A stretch of DNA of 64,000 nt from Thermogemmatispora sp042408965. GTDB lineage: Bacteria; Chloroflexota; Ktedonobacteria; Ktedonobacterales; Ktedonobacteraceae. Below, one piece after another: positions 16,531 through 24,917 of this stretch. Position 1 is the first letter of the stretch, and every line of letters starts with the position of its first letter. The DNA lies in contig JBHOQN010000009.1 in NCBI GenBank assembly GCA_042408965.1, positions 1 to 64,000 on the forward strand, written 5' to 3'. A program made the position numbers and the translations under genes. Under the pieces are notes generated by a model that saw only the letters and a list, made by a program, of their open reading frames with translations, did not search any database and was not told the origin of the DNA.

Positions 16531-16931
16531 TCATCGGTTCTGCGCTCGGGAAGCGCTCCTCCTGTGGATGCGGGCGGCTCTTGCAGCCGCCCGCATCCAC
16601 AGGAGGAGCGCCGGGGTCCTGCTGGCTGGCCGCAGCGCCCTCTGGAAGGGGTCACGCGCGCCCGCTGGTTCGGGGTCGCTCGCACCCCCTTGACCGCTCC
16701 GCGCTCCCGATGTGATCCTGAAGGAGGGGCTTCTCAGCACGCAGCGCACGCCCGATTGGGGATTGGAACATCAGCGAGATAACCTGACGCACAGAAGCCA
16801 GTCTCTCTACCCAGGTTAGTTTCTGCTTAGAAACGCTGACAGCGGAGCTTATGGGGTGCTGTTCTGCTTGTCATCCGGGCCTGGAGGCGTTACGCTCTTT
16901 CCAGAGAGATATGAAAGCGAGGAGAGGCTCT
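16531..16931. other. GC-rich intergenic region before the ECF sigma gene
   Basis: Apart from the large hairpin (16553-16611) this 400-bp stretch holds no supported gene. Overlapping open frames on both strands are Arg/Pro/Gly-rich, typical of chance frames in GC-rich DNA. Confidence 0.4.
16553..16611. repeat. perfect 27-bp inverted repeat with 5-nt loop
   Basis: The left arm (16553-16579, beginning GCGCTCCTCCTGTGGATG) is an exact reverse complement of the right arm (16585-16611), with loop CTTGC. No T-run follows on either strand. This is the longest perfect hairpin noticed in the window. It could be a strong factor-independent transcript end, an RNA processing stem, or an end remnant of a small mobile element. 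Confidence 0.85.
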
Positions 16932-17555
16932 ATGCAGAGAGACGAAAACGGCTTCAGGCTGCGACCCTCACCCGTTTCTGACGGATTGCTGACCCGGCGC
17001 GCTCTCGATGGAGATGAGCGCGCCTTTGAGGCCCTGGTCATGCGTTACAGTACGTCCTTGTTCACCTTCATCTATCGTTTCCTGGGCGATTATGATCAGG
17101 CATGTGATATTTTGCAGCAAGTATTTTTGCAGTTCTATATTTCACTGCCAGGGCTACGTATGGGAGAGCCGCTCAAGCCCTGGCTCTTTCAGGTAGCGCG
17201 CAATCGCTGTCTGGATGAAGTGCGGCGCAGGCGAGTCGTGCGCTTTTCGGAGCTAGAAAGCGGAGTAGAGGGTGAGGAGGTGTCGCCGCTGGCGGCTCTA
17301 CCGGACCCCCGCCCGCTGCCTGAAGAGCTAGCAGAGCGGCATGATTTACAACGTCTCCTCGTAGAGGCGATCGAGGCCCTCCCGTGGCGTTTTCGCACCG
17401 TTGTGCTGCTGCGCTATGCCGGGCAGCTCAGTTTTGCCGAGATCGGCCAGGCGCTCAGGATACCAGAGGCCACAGCGAAGACCTATTTCCAGCGCTCCAA
17501 GCCACTGCTGCGGGCCTCATTAGAGAAGCAGGTGCGCACCTTCTCGGCCAGGTGA
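16932..17555 (+). CDS. ECF-type RNA polymerase sigma factor
   Basis: 207 residues from ATG 16932, selected for AGGAG 8 nt upstream; in-frame ATGs at 16851 and 16911 are weaker. Region 2 spans residues 15-90 with AFEALVMRYSTSLFTFIYRFLGDYDQACDILQQVF and the PWLFQVARNRCLDEVRRRR segment. Region 4 spans about 140-195, with LPWRFRTVVLLRYAGQLSFAEIGQALRIPEATAKTYFQRSK. No anti-sigma gene is adjacent: downstream lies a convergent WYL regulator only 10 bp away. Upstream the 109-residue helical protein is a possible but unsupported partner. Confidence 0.92.
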   Translation: MQRDENGFRLRPSPVSDGLLTRRALDGDERAFEALVMRYSTSLFTFIYRFLGDYDQACDILQQVFLQFYISLPGLRMGEPLKPWLFQVARNRCLDEVRRRRVVRFSELESGVEGEEVSPLAALPDPRPLPEELAERHDLQRLLVEAIEALPWRFRTVVLLRYAGQLSFAEIGQALRIPEATAKTYFQRSKPLLRASLEKQVRTFSAR

Positions 17556-17565
17556 CGAGGCGGGC

Positions 17566-18576
17566 TTAGAGATTCGAGACATCTCTGGTCTCCTCCTCGT
17601 AGAGCGCCAGGATGCGCCGCGCTGTCTCCTGCACGGCCGCCCGCACCTGGGCCGGGCCAAGCACGATCGCCTCACTACCCAGAGAGAGCGCATAGGCGAG
17701 TGCTTCGCGGAACGACTCTAGATGAATGCGCACCAGAGCGCTCCCATCAGCTTCCTCGTGGAGCACACTATAGTTTCCCCAGAGAAGGTGGCGGGCTGTC
17801 AGCTTCACCCGCAAGGTCAATGCATGCTGCTGCCTCTCTTCAAGATGCTGCCGTAGCTCCTTCCAGTATGCCTGTAAATCGAAGTCCGGATCTGGCTCAA
17901 TCTGCTCGTTGCGTACGCGCAGATCCTGGATATAGCTGACACGAAAGGTTTCGATCTGCTGGCTGCTGTGCGAGAATGCCACCAGGTACCAGACGCCAGT
18001 GCGCATCTGGCGCGATATCAGCCCCTTATAGACCAGCCCGTAGGGATCGAGACACACCCACCGCAGGTAGGGTCTACTGCTGGTTGAGCGACACGGATAG
18101 AGCAGATCCAGACGGCGTGCCTCCAGCACCGCGTTGCGCAGCATCTCCAGATAGGCGCTACTTGCCGAGTCGCCGTCCCAGGCGGTTGTATCGAAAAGAA
18201 TATGCTCGCGTGCCAGCTTAATATCGGCGCGGTACTCTTCTGGAAGGGCCGCTTCCAGCTTGAAGAGCGCGCGGTGCAGGCTGTCATCGGCGGCAAAGAG
18301 ATTGTAGTTGCCGGCCATGTCGACCCCCAGAATCAGGGAAACAGCCTCCTCGCGAGTAAACACTGCCGCGTCAAAATGATAATCATCTGGCAGATAATAG
18401 CCGCCGCCCGGCCCATAATCCATCGCGATGGGCACATGAGCGAGGGAAAGTGTGTCGATATCTCGATAGATTGTCCGTGGGGAGACTCCCAGAATAGTGG
18501 CAAGTCGCCGGGCTGTCATTTTCCCACGCGCCTGCAAGAGCAGAGTAATCGCCAGCAATCGCTCGATCTTCTGCAT
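17566..18576 (-). CDS. WYL-domain transcriptional regulator with HTH
   Basis: 336 residues. An HTH_11/DeoR-like winged helix occupies residues 1-60 (LLQARGKMTARRLATILGVSPRTIYRDIDTL). A WYL domain lies at about 140-220, with LLYPCRSTSSRPYLRWVCLDPYGLVYKGLISRQMRTGVWYLVAF and its GVWYLVAF core, followed by a WCX C-terminal extension ending in the ALSLGSEAIVLGP motif. WYL regulators sense ligands, often nucleic acid or small molecules. The gene is divergent from the ABC exporter at 18886. A perfect 16-bp palindrome at 18735-18750 in the shared upstream region is a candidate operator for it. Confidence 0.92.
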   Translation of the reverse strand: MQKIERLLAITLLLQARGKMTARRLATILGVSPRTIYRDIDTLSLAHVPIAMDYGPGGGYYLPDDYHFDAAVFTREEAVSLILGVDMAGNYNLFAADDSLHRALFKLEAALPEEYRADIKLAREHILFDTTAWDGDSASSAYLEMLRNAVLEARRLDLLYPCRSTSSRPYLRWVCLDPYGLVYKGLISRQMRTGVWYLVAFSHSSQQIETFRVSYIQDLRVRNEQIEPDPDFDLQAYWKELRQHLEERQQHALTLRVKLTARHLLWGNYSVLHEEADGSALVRIHLESFREALAYALSLGSEAIVLGPAQVRAAVQETARRILALYEEETRDVSNL

Positions 18577-18734
18577 AGTAGTATTATCTGATCCTGAGCG
18601 TCAAAAGACAAGAGGCTCTGTGCCAGGCACCCTCTCCGTTGCGCCGTTCATTCGGGTGGGCCGATCTTCGCGTGGAGCAGAGAGACCACCTGTGCAGAGA
18701 ACAATAGCTCGCCTCTGCTGAGCAATGCAAAGAC

Positions 18735-18750
18735 TGACATCATGATGTCA
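18735..18750. promoter_or_regulatory. perfect 16-bp palindrome between WYL regulator and ABC exporter
   Basis: TGACATCATGATGTCA is self-complementary over its full length. Four bases downstream a second perfect palindrome, TAGGCGCCTA, occupies 18755-18764. Both lie in the 309-bp divergent region and are good operator candidates controlling the exporter, the regulator or both. The rest of 18577-18885 shows no gene. Confidence 0.65.
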
Positions 18751-18885
18751 CCTATAGGCGCCTAGACTCTTATACGGAGGAAACTGAAGAGCGCCTCGTC
18801 TCTGCATCAATCTCTCGTAGTCTAGCGGTTACAGTGGATACCCTCATGGTTCTGTAGGTGTCTACCGGAAAGGAACACGCTGCTC

Positions 18886-20784
18886 ATGTCTCTCTTTTCA
18901 GCGGAACCTCTGCGTAGATCAGCCTTTTCTAGCAAGCTTGTGCAGTGGAAGAGCGGTTGGCGCATTTGCATGCGAATCATTGGCCTGCTGCGACCCCACT
19001 GGCTGATGTCACTGGCGGCTGTTATCTCAATGGCACTGGCGACACTGGCCTCGCTGGTGGTGCCCTGGTTGCTGGCCTGGGTCATCGATGTCGGCATCCG
19101 TGGTGGCCATCTGAGCAGCCTCTTGCTGGCCGCTGGGGCGATTCTCGCGATCAGCGCCCTGCGCGGTCTGTTTGCCTATGGGCAGGGCTATCTGTCGCAG
19201 GCCGTTTCCTGTCATGTTGCCTATGATCTGCGGAATCAGGTGTATGACCATCTCCAAACGCTCGATTTTGCCTTTCACGATAATGCCGAGACCGGTCAGC
19301 TCATGTCGCGCATGACGGTAGATATCGAGGCGGTGCGCAACTTCATCCCGCTGGGTCTGTTGCGGGCGCTCGTTGCCGTTGTGACCTTCGCTGCTGTGGC
19401 AAGTATTTTGATACAGCTCGATATCTTTCTGGCGCTGATCACCCTGATCAGTGTACCACTGCTGGCTCTGCTCGCTGTGCAGGTAGGTCGGCGCCTGCGT
19501 CCCGTCTGGGTCAAGGTACAAAACGAGAACGGGGTCCTCGGGACAGTGATGCAGGAGAGCCTCAGCGGAGTTCGTGTTGTCAAGTCATTTACAAGAGAGG
19601 ATTTTGAGGTTGAGAAGTACGATGCCAAGAATCGCGAGCTACGTGAGCTGAACATGACAGCGATGCGCCTGTCGGCCTGGAATCAGCCACTGATGGTACT
19701 CGTGCTGAACGTGATTACCGTGCTGCTGGTCTGGGTAGGAGGCATAGCCGTGACCAGACATCAGATGAGCCTGGGGACGCTGGTAGCGGTGACCCAGTAT
19801 GTGCTGGTGCTGGGAGCGCCCACGCGCCCACTAGGCTTTGTCGTGACCTGGTTTATGCGCGGCATCTCCTCTGGCGCACGCATCTTTGAGATCCTCGATA
19901 CGCAGCCCTCGATCGAAGACGCCCCCCACGCGCGCGAGTTACGCACGGTACGGGGGCATGTGCGCTACGAGCAGGTCTCCTTCGCCTACGGCGGCGGACA
20001 GGAGGTGCTACAGGACATCACTATTGATGCGCGTCCCGGCGAAGTGATCGCCATACTAGGGGCGACCGGCTCCGGTAAGAGCACATTGCTTCACCTGCTG
20101 CCGCGTTTCTACGACGTGAGCGCCGGGCGCATCACGATCGATGGAGTAGATGTGCGCGATGTCACGCTGGCCTCGCTCCGGCGAGCTGTTGGACTGGTGT
20201 TGCAGGATGTCTTTCTCTTCAACGCCACCCTGCGTGAGAACATCGCCTATGGCGTAGAGGGGGCGACTGACGAGCAGATTATTGCAGCGGCCAGGATCGC
20301 CCGTATTCACGATTTTATCTGCAGCCTGCCTGATGGCTATGATACCTGGGTTGGTGAGCGTGGTGTGACCCTATCGGGGGGACAGAAGCAGCGCATCGCC
20401 ATCGCCCGTACGTTGCTACTCAATCCGCGCATCCTCGTACTGGACGATTCGACGTCGAGCGTGGATATGGAGACAGAATATCTTATTCAACAGGCACTGG
20501 AAGCTGTGATGCGCGGACGGACTACCTTTGTGGTCGCCTCACGTCTGCGCACGATCAAGAACGCCGATCAGATTCTCGTCCTGGAGCGCGGCCGAATCGT
20601 CGAGCGTGGCACCCATGCCGCACTGCTTGCTCAGGACGGCCTCTACAAACAGCTCTATGATCTACAGCTTCGTGAACAGGAGGAGGTTGAGGAGCGCCTG
20701 TTTGTTAGGCCATCTACAGAAGCCGAGGCATTGCAACCCAAGCGTCAGCAAGAGTGTTCTGAGCAGAGAGGAGGAACGCGATGA
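18886..20784 (+). CDS. ABC exporter half-transporter with degenerate ATPase site
   Basis: 632 residues: six membrane helices (about 40-330) of the type I exporter fold, then an ATPase domain. Walker A is GATGSGKST near 391 and the signature is canonical LSGGQ near 496. The Walker B region reads ILVLDDSTSS, so the catalytic Glu is Asp, and the switch His is replaced by Ser in VVASRLRTI. These are the marks of the non-hydrolysing site in heterodimeric exporters (BmrCD and TM287/288 type). AAAGGA precedes ATG 18886, although ATG 18970 is also possible. The stop overlaps the partner gene by 4 bp. Substrate unknown; a drug or lipid is usual for the family. Confidence 0.93.
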   Translation: MSLFSAEPLRRSAFSSKLVQWKSGWRICMRIIGLLRPHWLMSLAAVISMALATLASLVVPWLLAWVIDVGIRGGHLSSLLLAAGAILAISALRGLFAYGQGYLSQAVSCHVAYDLRNQVYDHLQTLDFAFHDNAETGQLMSRMTVDIEAVRNFIPLGLLRALVAVVTFAAVASILIQLDIFLALITLISVPLLALLAVQVGRRLRPVWVKVQNENGVLGTVMQESLSGVRVVKSFTREDFEVEKYDAKNRELRELNMTAMRLSAWNQPLMVLVLNVITVLLVWVGGIAVTRHQMSLGTLVAVTQYVLVLGAPTRPLGFVVTWFMRGISSGARIFEILDTQPSIEDAPHARELRTVRGHVRYEQVSFAYGGGQEVLQDITIDARPGEVIAILGATGSGKSTLLHLLPRFYDVSAGRITIDGVDVRDVTLASLRRAVGLVLQDVFLFNATLRENIAYGVEGATDEQIIAAARIARIHDFICSLPDGYDTWVGERGVTLSGGQKQRIAIARTLLLNPRILVLDDSTSSVDMETEYLIQQALEAVMRGRTTFVVASRLRTIKNADQILVLERGRIVERGTHAALLAQDGLYKQLYDLQLREQEEVEERLFVRPSTEAEALQPKRQQECSEQRGGTR

Positions 20785-22727
20785 AGAACGATCGAGTGAA
20801 CACGGCGGGGGAGCGGCGGAAGGCGCAGGCCTATCTGGAGCGGCGGCGTGCCACAGTGTGGCGGGAGAACAGCCTAGCCAGCGACGATGAGAGCGAGTCG
20901 CGGCGCTTTGACTGGCAGGTCATTCGTCTCTTTGGACCCTACATCGCGCGCTACCGGACCGTCACGACGATCAGCGTCCTGCTGATGCTCGTATATACGG
21001 CTGCCAACCTTGCCAATCCGTATCTGATCGGGCTGGCGATCGACCTGTTCATCAGTCGCAGTGATTTGCTGGGGCTGGGCCTGATCTGTCTGGTGCTGCT
21101 GGCAGTGAATGTGGTCATGTGGCAGGCGCAATACTGGCAGATCTGGACCATGTCCTGGGCCGGTCAGCAGATTCTCTACCACCTCAGCTCAGATATGTTC
21201 ATGCATTTGCAGCGGCTCTCGTTGAGCTTTTATGATCGCACACAGATCGGGCGGGTGATGTCACGCCTGCAGAGCGATATCGACGTGCTGGAAATGATGC
21301 TCAGCTCTGGCCTGCTCTCCATGCTTGGCTCGCTGGTGGCCCTCGTGGGCATCGTCGGGGCGATGGTCGCTATGAATGCCTGGCTGGCGCTGCTCTCCTT
21401 CTCGGTGCTGCCGGTCATGTTCATCATTGCAGCCTTCTGGTCGCGTCACGCGCAGCGCTCCTTCCGCCGGACACGCGCGGCGATCTCGCTGGTCAATGCA
21501 ACCCTGCAGGAGAATATCTCCGGGATGCGCATCATTCAGAGCCTGGCGCGCGAGTGGCGCAACCGCGCGGAGTTTGATGATCTCAATGCCTATAATCGCG
21601 ACACGAATCTGCAGGCCAACCGGGTCTCCTCGCTGGTGCTGCCACTGGTTGAGGTAGTCGCGGCGCTGGCGATTGCGCTGGTGGTGGTGTATGGAGGAAT
21701 GCAGGTGGCGCAGGGAAGGTTGCAGGTGGGCGTCCTGGTCGCTTTCACGCTCTACATCAACCGCTTCTTCGATCCCATCCGTGAGCTGAGCATGCAGTAT
21801 ACACAGCTGCAGCGGGCCGGTGTAGCGGCCGAACGTATCTTCCAGATTCTGAACATGCCTGTCGAGATTACCGATCAACCTGGGGCGCGGGAGCTGCCGG
21901 TGATCAACGGTGAGATCGAGTTCCGTGACGTCGTCTTTGGCTACAGTCCCCGCTATACGGTGCTGCATCATCTCGACCTGCACATCCAGCCGGGCCAGAC
22001 AGTGGCCATCGTCGGGCCGACCGGAGCGGGCAAGACCACGATCGCGGGGCTGGTGACGCGCTTTTATGATGTACAGCAGGGAGCGGTGCTGGTCGATGGC
22101 TACGATGTGCGCACGGTGACGCAGCACTCGCTCCGTCGCCAGATCGGTGTGGTGCCTCAGGATCCCTTTCTCTTCACGGGGACGATTAAGGAGAACATTC
22201 GCTACGGTCGCCTGGAGGCCAGCGATGAGGAGGTGCTGGCAGCGGCCAGGGCTGTAGGCCTGTATGAGCTGGTCGAGCGACTGCCTCAGGGCTATGAGAC
22301 GCCCATTCGTGAACGCGGACGCAATCTGAGTATGGGGCAGCGCCAGTTGATCTCATTCGCCCGTGCGCTGCTGGCTGATCCACGCATCCTCATTCTGGAC
22401 GAGGCCACCGCCACTATCGATACAGTGACAGAGATGATCGTGCAGCAGGGTCTACAGCGGCTCCTACATGGGCGCACAGCCATTGTCATTGCCCATCGGC
22501 TCTCGACCATCAAACATGCCGATCAGATTGTCGTGCTCCAGCAGGGACGGGTCGTGGAACAGGGAACCCACGAGGAGCTGCTCCAGCGCAAGGGGGTTTA
22601 TGCCACGCTCTATGCGATGAGCTTCCGGCATGTCACCACGGCTGACGAGGAGGTCACCCTCGAATCTGCCAGCCAGGCCCTTTTCTCGGGACGCGATAGC
22701 TTTTCGACGACAACGGGCAGAGTCTAG
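20781..22727 (+). CDS. ABC exporter half-transporter with catalytic ATPase site
   Basis: 648 residues, partner of the preceding gene (ATGA overlap). A polar 45-residue N-terminal extension precedes six membrane helices. The ATPase domain has Walker A GPTGAGKTT near 411, Walker B with intact LILDEATATID near 538 and the switch His in VIAHRLSTI near 570. Its signature is altered to LSMGQ near 515. Because each ATP site pairs one partner's Walker motifs with the other's signature, the altered LSMGQ faces the degenerate Walker B of the first protein. The canonical site combines this protein's Walker motifs with the partner's LSGGQ. Confidence 0.93.
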   Translation: MKNDRVNTAGERRKAQAYLERRRATVWRENSLASDDESESRRFDWQVIRLFGPYIARYRTVTTISVLLMLVYTAANLANPYLIGLAIDLFISRSDLLGLGLICLVLLAVNVVMWQAQYWQIWTMSWAGQQILYHLSSDMFMHLQRLSLSFYDRTQIGRVMSRLQSDIDVLEMMLSSGLLSMLGSLVALVGIVGAMVAMNAWLALLSFSVLPVMFIIAAFWSRHAQRSFRRTRAAISLVNATLQENISGMRIIQSLAREWRNRAEFDDLNAYNRDTNLQANRVSSLVLPLVEVVAALAIALVVVYGGMQVAQGRLQVGVLVAFTLYINRFFDPIRELSMQYTQLQRAGVAAERIFQILNMPVEITDQPGARELPVINGEIEFRDVVFGYSPRYTVLHHLDLHIQPGQTVAIVGPTGAGKTTIAGLVTRFYDVQQGAVLVDGYDVRTVTQHSLRRQIGVVPQDPFLFTGTIKENIRYGRLEASDEEVLAAARAVGLYELVERLPQGYETPIRERGRNLSMGQRQLISFARALLADPRILILDEATATIDTVTEMIVQQGLQRLLHGRTAIVIAHRLSTIKHADQIVVLQQGRVVEQGTHEELLQRKGVYATLYAMSFRHVTTADEEVTLESASQALFSGRDSFSTTTGRV

Positions 22728-22731
22728 AAAA

Positions 22732-22766
22732 TTCCCCCCGTCGTCGGCTTGACAAGGCGGGGGGAA
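22732..22766 (+). terminator. hairpin after ABC operon overlapping next promoter
   Basis: TTCCCCCCG (22732-22740) pairs perfectly with CGGGGGGAA (22758-22766). It begins five bases after the ABC stop codon. The -35 box of the next promoter lies in its loop. Confidence 0.6.
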
Positions 22767-22778
22767 GCTCCTTATCAT
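22749..22778 (+). promoter_or_regulatory. promoter for the FAD oxidoreductase gene
   Basis: TTGACA (22749-22754), an 18-bp spacer and TATCAT (22773-22778). Transcription would start near 22785, giving a leader of about 235 nt that contains a hairpin with arms CAGTGGA/TCCACTG. No known riboswitch class is recognised in the leader. Confidence 0.65.
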
Positions 22779-23021
22779 CATACATAGGATGGTTGTTCAG
22801 GTGGTAGCGTGGCCTGCCTGGGATGTGCAGGATTGCAGCCGCCCGGTATACGCACAGGGCCTTTCCTCTTCAACCGGTTGTGTACCAGGACGACGGTGCT
22901 CCTGATGCCTGAAACGCCGTAGAACCTGCAGTGGAGTTGCTGCCCTCCAGTTCCACTGTGATGATACGGTGCGCATCTCGCTCGTTTCTGCCACGCTATT
23001 ACCCTCATGAAAAGGAGCTTT

Positions 23022-24263
23022 ATGCGAGTTGAGACGCAAACCGAATCCGATCCTGACCGAGCCATTGCTGCCCCGCCAACTGTTGATCTTCCTCAATCAC
23101 TGATCCCCTGGTGGGATGGCCTCGATCCTGCAGTCCGCAGGGAGTTGTCCCTACAGGAGACCCCTCCTGACGGTTTTCCCACGCAGCCCCTGGATGTGGT
23201 AGTGATTGGCGCCGGCGTCGCCGGTTTGAGCGCTGCCTTGAGCGCTGCCAGAGCGGGAGCCCGTGTGCTGGTGCTGGAGCGCAACGCCCTGCTGGGCTAT
23301 GGAGCCAGTGGCCGTAATGCCGGCATCCTGAGTGCTGGTATCAACATGGGTCTCTCCAATCTCCCTTCAGGTCATCCCGCTGTGGCCCTCTGGCCTGCCA
23401 CGACAGAGGCTCTGCTCTCGCTTGTCAGGGAAGCAGAGCGTCCGGGTGCGCTACTGTCAGCTCGCCTGACCGGAGCCCTCAGCCTGGCAGAGACCATCAA
23501 TGCGGCTCGCAATCTGGCGCGCGAGGCCCATGCACGGGTGCGCGCTGGTCTGCGCGCTGAGCTATGGACGCCTGCTCAGGTCGCTGAAGTGACGCAGGGC
23601 CGCCTCAATATGCGCACTGTCTATGCAGCCCTCTGGTTACCCGATGAGGGACGCATTCATCCGCTGACTCTGCTGGCGTATCTGGCGCGTCAGGCGCGCG
23701 CTGCGGGGGTGACGCTCCTGGGGAAAGCCCAGGTGAGTGCTTACGAAGAGGTGCGTACCCAGGGCGCTGCGTCCTGCTGGCGCTTGCAGCTTGCCGATGG
23801 TCGTACGCTGCTGACGCGGGGCCTGATTCTGGCAGTTGGCCCGGGCACTCGTCCCAATGCGCGCATCTATGCGCTGGCCTTCGCTGCCGATCTGCCCGCA
23901 GATTTCCCACTGTTCTGGGATGCCTCGCCCTTCACCTATGCTGATTTCCGGCCGGGCGATGGACGCTTGATCGTGACTGGAGGCCGCTATGGGCGCGCCG
24001 GGGTCACGCGCAACGATGCCCATTACTTCGGCCGCCTGGCCACGTCTGCACATCACTGGCTGCCAGAGCTAGAGAGCTGCCGTCCGGCCTATACCTGGGC
24101 CTTTGATCTAGCCGTCACGGCGCATACCGTTCCCTCCGTGAGTCCTCTGGGGACGGCAGCGCCCGCCCTCTCTATTGAGGGACTGGGCGCTCTGGGCGTC
24201 TTGCCTGGGATGGTGCTGGGCAAGCAGACGGGCGAGCAGATAGCTGAGGCTGTGGGCCGCTGA
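23022..24263 (+). CDS. FAD-dependent amine/D-amino-acid oxidase-type protein
   Basis: 413 residues from ATG 23022, preceded by AAAAGGAG with a 4-nt gap; an ATG at 23007 has no such site. A 50-residue N-terminal lead precedes the FAD-binding VVVIGAGVAGLSAALSAARAGARVLVLERN, then GASGRNAGILSAG, typical of the DAO/DadA/glycine-oxidase superfamily. The C-terminal GLGALGVLPGMVLGKQTGEQIAEAV closes the FAD site. Substrate (glycine, sarcosine, D-amino acid or other) cannot be assigned. The gene has its own promoter and a long structured leader, and is followed by a hairpin at 24296-24344. Confidence 0.88.
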   Translation: MRVETQTESDPDRAIAAPPTVDLPQSLIPWWDGLDPAVRRELSLQETPPDGFPTQPLDVVVIGAGVAGLSAALSAARAGARVLVLERNALLGYGASGRNAGILSAGINMGLSNLPSGHPAVALWPATTEALLSLVREAERPGALLSARLTGALSLAETINAARNLAREAHARVRAGLRAELWTPAQVAEVTQGRLNMRTVYAALWLPDEGRIHPLTLLAYLARQARAAGVTLLGKAQVSAYEEVRTQGAASCWRLQLADGRTLLTRGLILAVGPGTRPNARIYALAFAADLPADFPLFWDASPFTYADFRPGDGRLIVTGGRYGRAGVTRNDAHYFGRLATSAHHWLPELESCRPAYTWAFDLAVTAHTVPSVSPLGTAAPALSIEGLGALGVLPGMVLGKQTGEQIAEAVGR

Positions 24264-24810
24264 ATCTCCATTCGCCTGGACCTGGGGTAACGGAAAGCGC
24301 CAGGCGTGGTCTGCCGTGTGCAGCGGCAGCGCTGACCTGGCGCTCCTCTCAATATGCTTGCTCTCTGTGCGATGTTCATCGCCTCCGGGGCGTGCCATGG
24401 CAGGCCGTCTCGCTTCCGCGTGGTCTGGCAAGCAATCCCGGCCGATGGCTTCCTTCTCTCTGTCCTCGCCTCCATCTTCAACGAACCTTCTCCCTACGCT
24501 GCAGCGAGGAGCCAGAGCCGCGTGAGAGCATGACCCTGGCCTCGGTTCCTGGGCGAGTCTAAGTCGCTCCCCGCGGTGCTCAGCGACCCTGGAGGAGTCG
24601 TGAGATTCGCGAGACTGCTTCTCTGGACTTGCAAGGCGGCCCATCTCCTGGTACTCTTGAGCCAGGAGGTATAAATGAGTAGTTGTATAGATCACATAGC
24701 CACCTGGGAGATGCAGTCTGGCCAGGGCCATCAGGCAGGGCGGTGGCTGCTGCCGCGCGGACCAGCCCTCTGGCGGCGAATAGAACAGAAGGCGGCAGAG
24801 CAGACGCTCA
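24264..24810. other. long intergenic region with terminator-like hairpin
   Basis: A compound hairpin at 24296-24344 (outer arms AGCGCCAGG/CCTGGCGCT, inner CTGCCG/CGGCAG) probably ends the oxidoreductase transcript. The remaining 450 bp holds no recognised RNA. A minus-strand open frame of 237 codons here overlaps the oxidoreductase and has chance-like composition. Confidence 0.45.
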
Positions 24811-24917
24811 TTGGCAGGCAAGGCCGCGTTGATATAATGCGGTGGTCAGAGGAAGAGATTCCACAGCGTTCTGTGTCGCAGTCATTTCAGCGGTCCATTG
24901 AAGGAGGAGGTATTTGA
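24675..24917 (+). CDS. possible 80-residue protein upstream of nagA
   Basis: An open frame with a strong ribosome site (CAGGAGGT, 5 nt before ATG 24675) ends in a 4-bp overlap with the nagA TTG start, which would suit translational coupling. The product (MSSCIDHIATWEMQSGQGHQ at its start) is polar, with no recognised domain or membrane segment. Against it, a good promoter (24811-24838) lies inside the frame and would make transcripts that skip it. It could be a small regulator-type peptide or a chance frame. Confidence 0.35.
   Translation: MSSCIDHIATWEMQSGQGHQAGRWLLPRGPALWRRIEQKAAEQTLIGRQGRVDIMRWSEEEIPQRSVSQSFQRSIEGGGI
24811..24838 (+). promoter_or_regulatory. nagA promoter
   Basis: TTGGCA (24811-24816) and a consensus TATAAT (24833-24838) with a 16-bp spacer, 76 bp before the nagA start. 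Confidence 0.65.

Noticed and set aside
16445..16782. Several overlapping open frames in the GC-rich region before the sigma gene
   Set aside because: Mutually overlapping on both strands, Arg/Pro/Gly rich, and they include the 27-bp hairpin; chance frames.
24108..24821. 237-codon minus-strand frame overlapping the FAD oxidoreductase end
   Set aside because: Overlaps conserved coding sequence on the other strand; charged, low-complexity product and no promoter.
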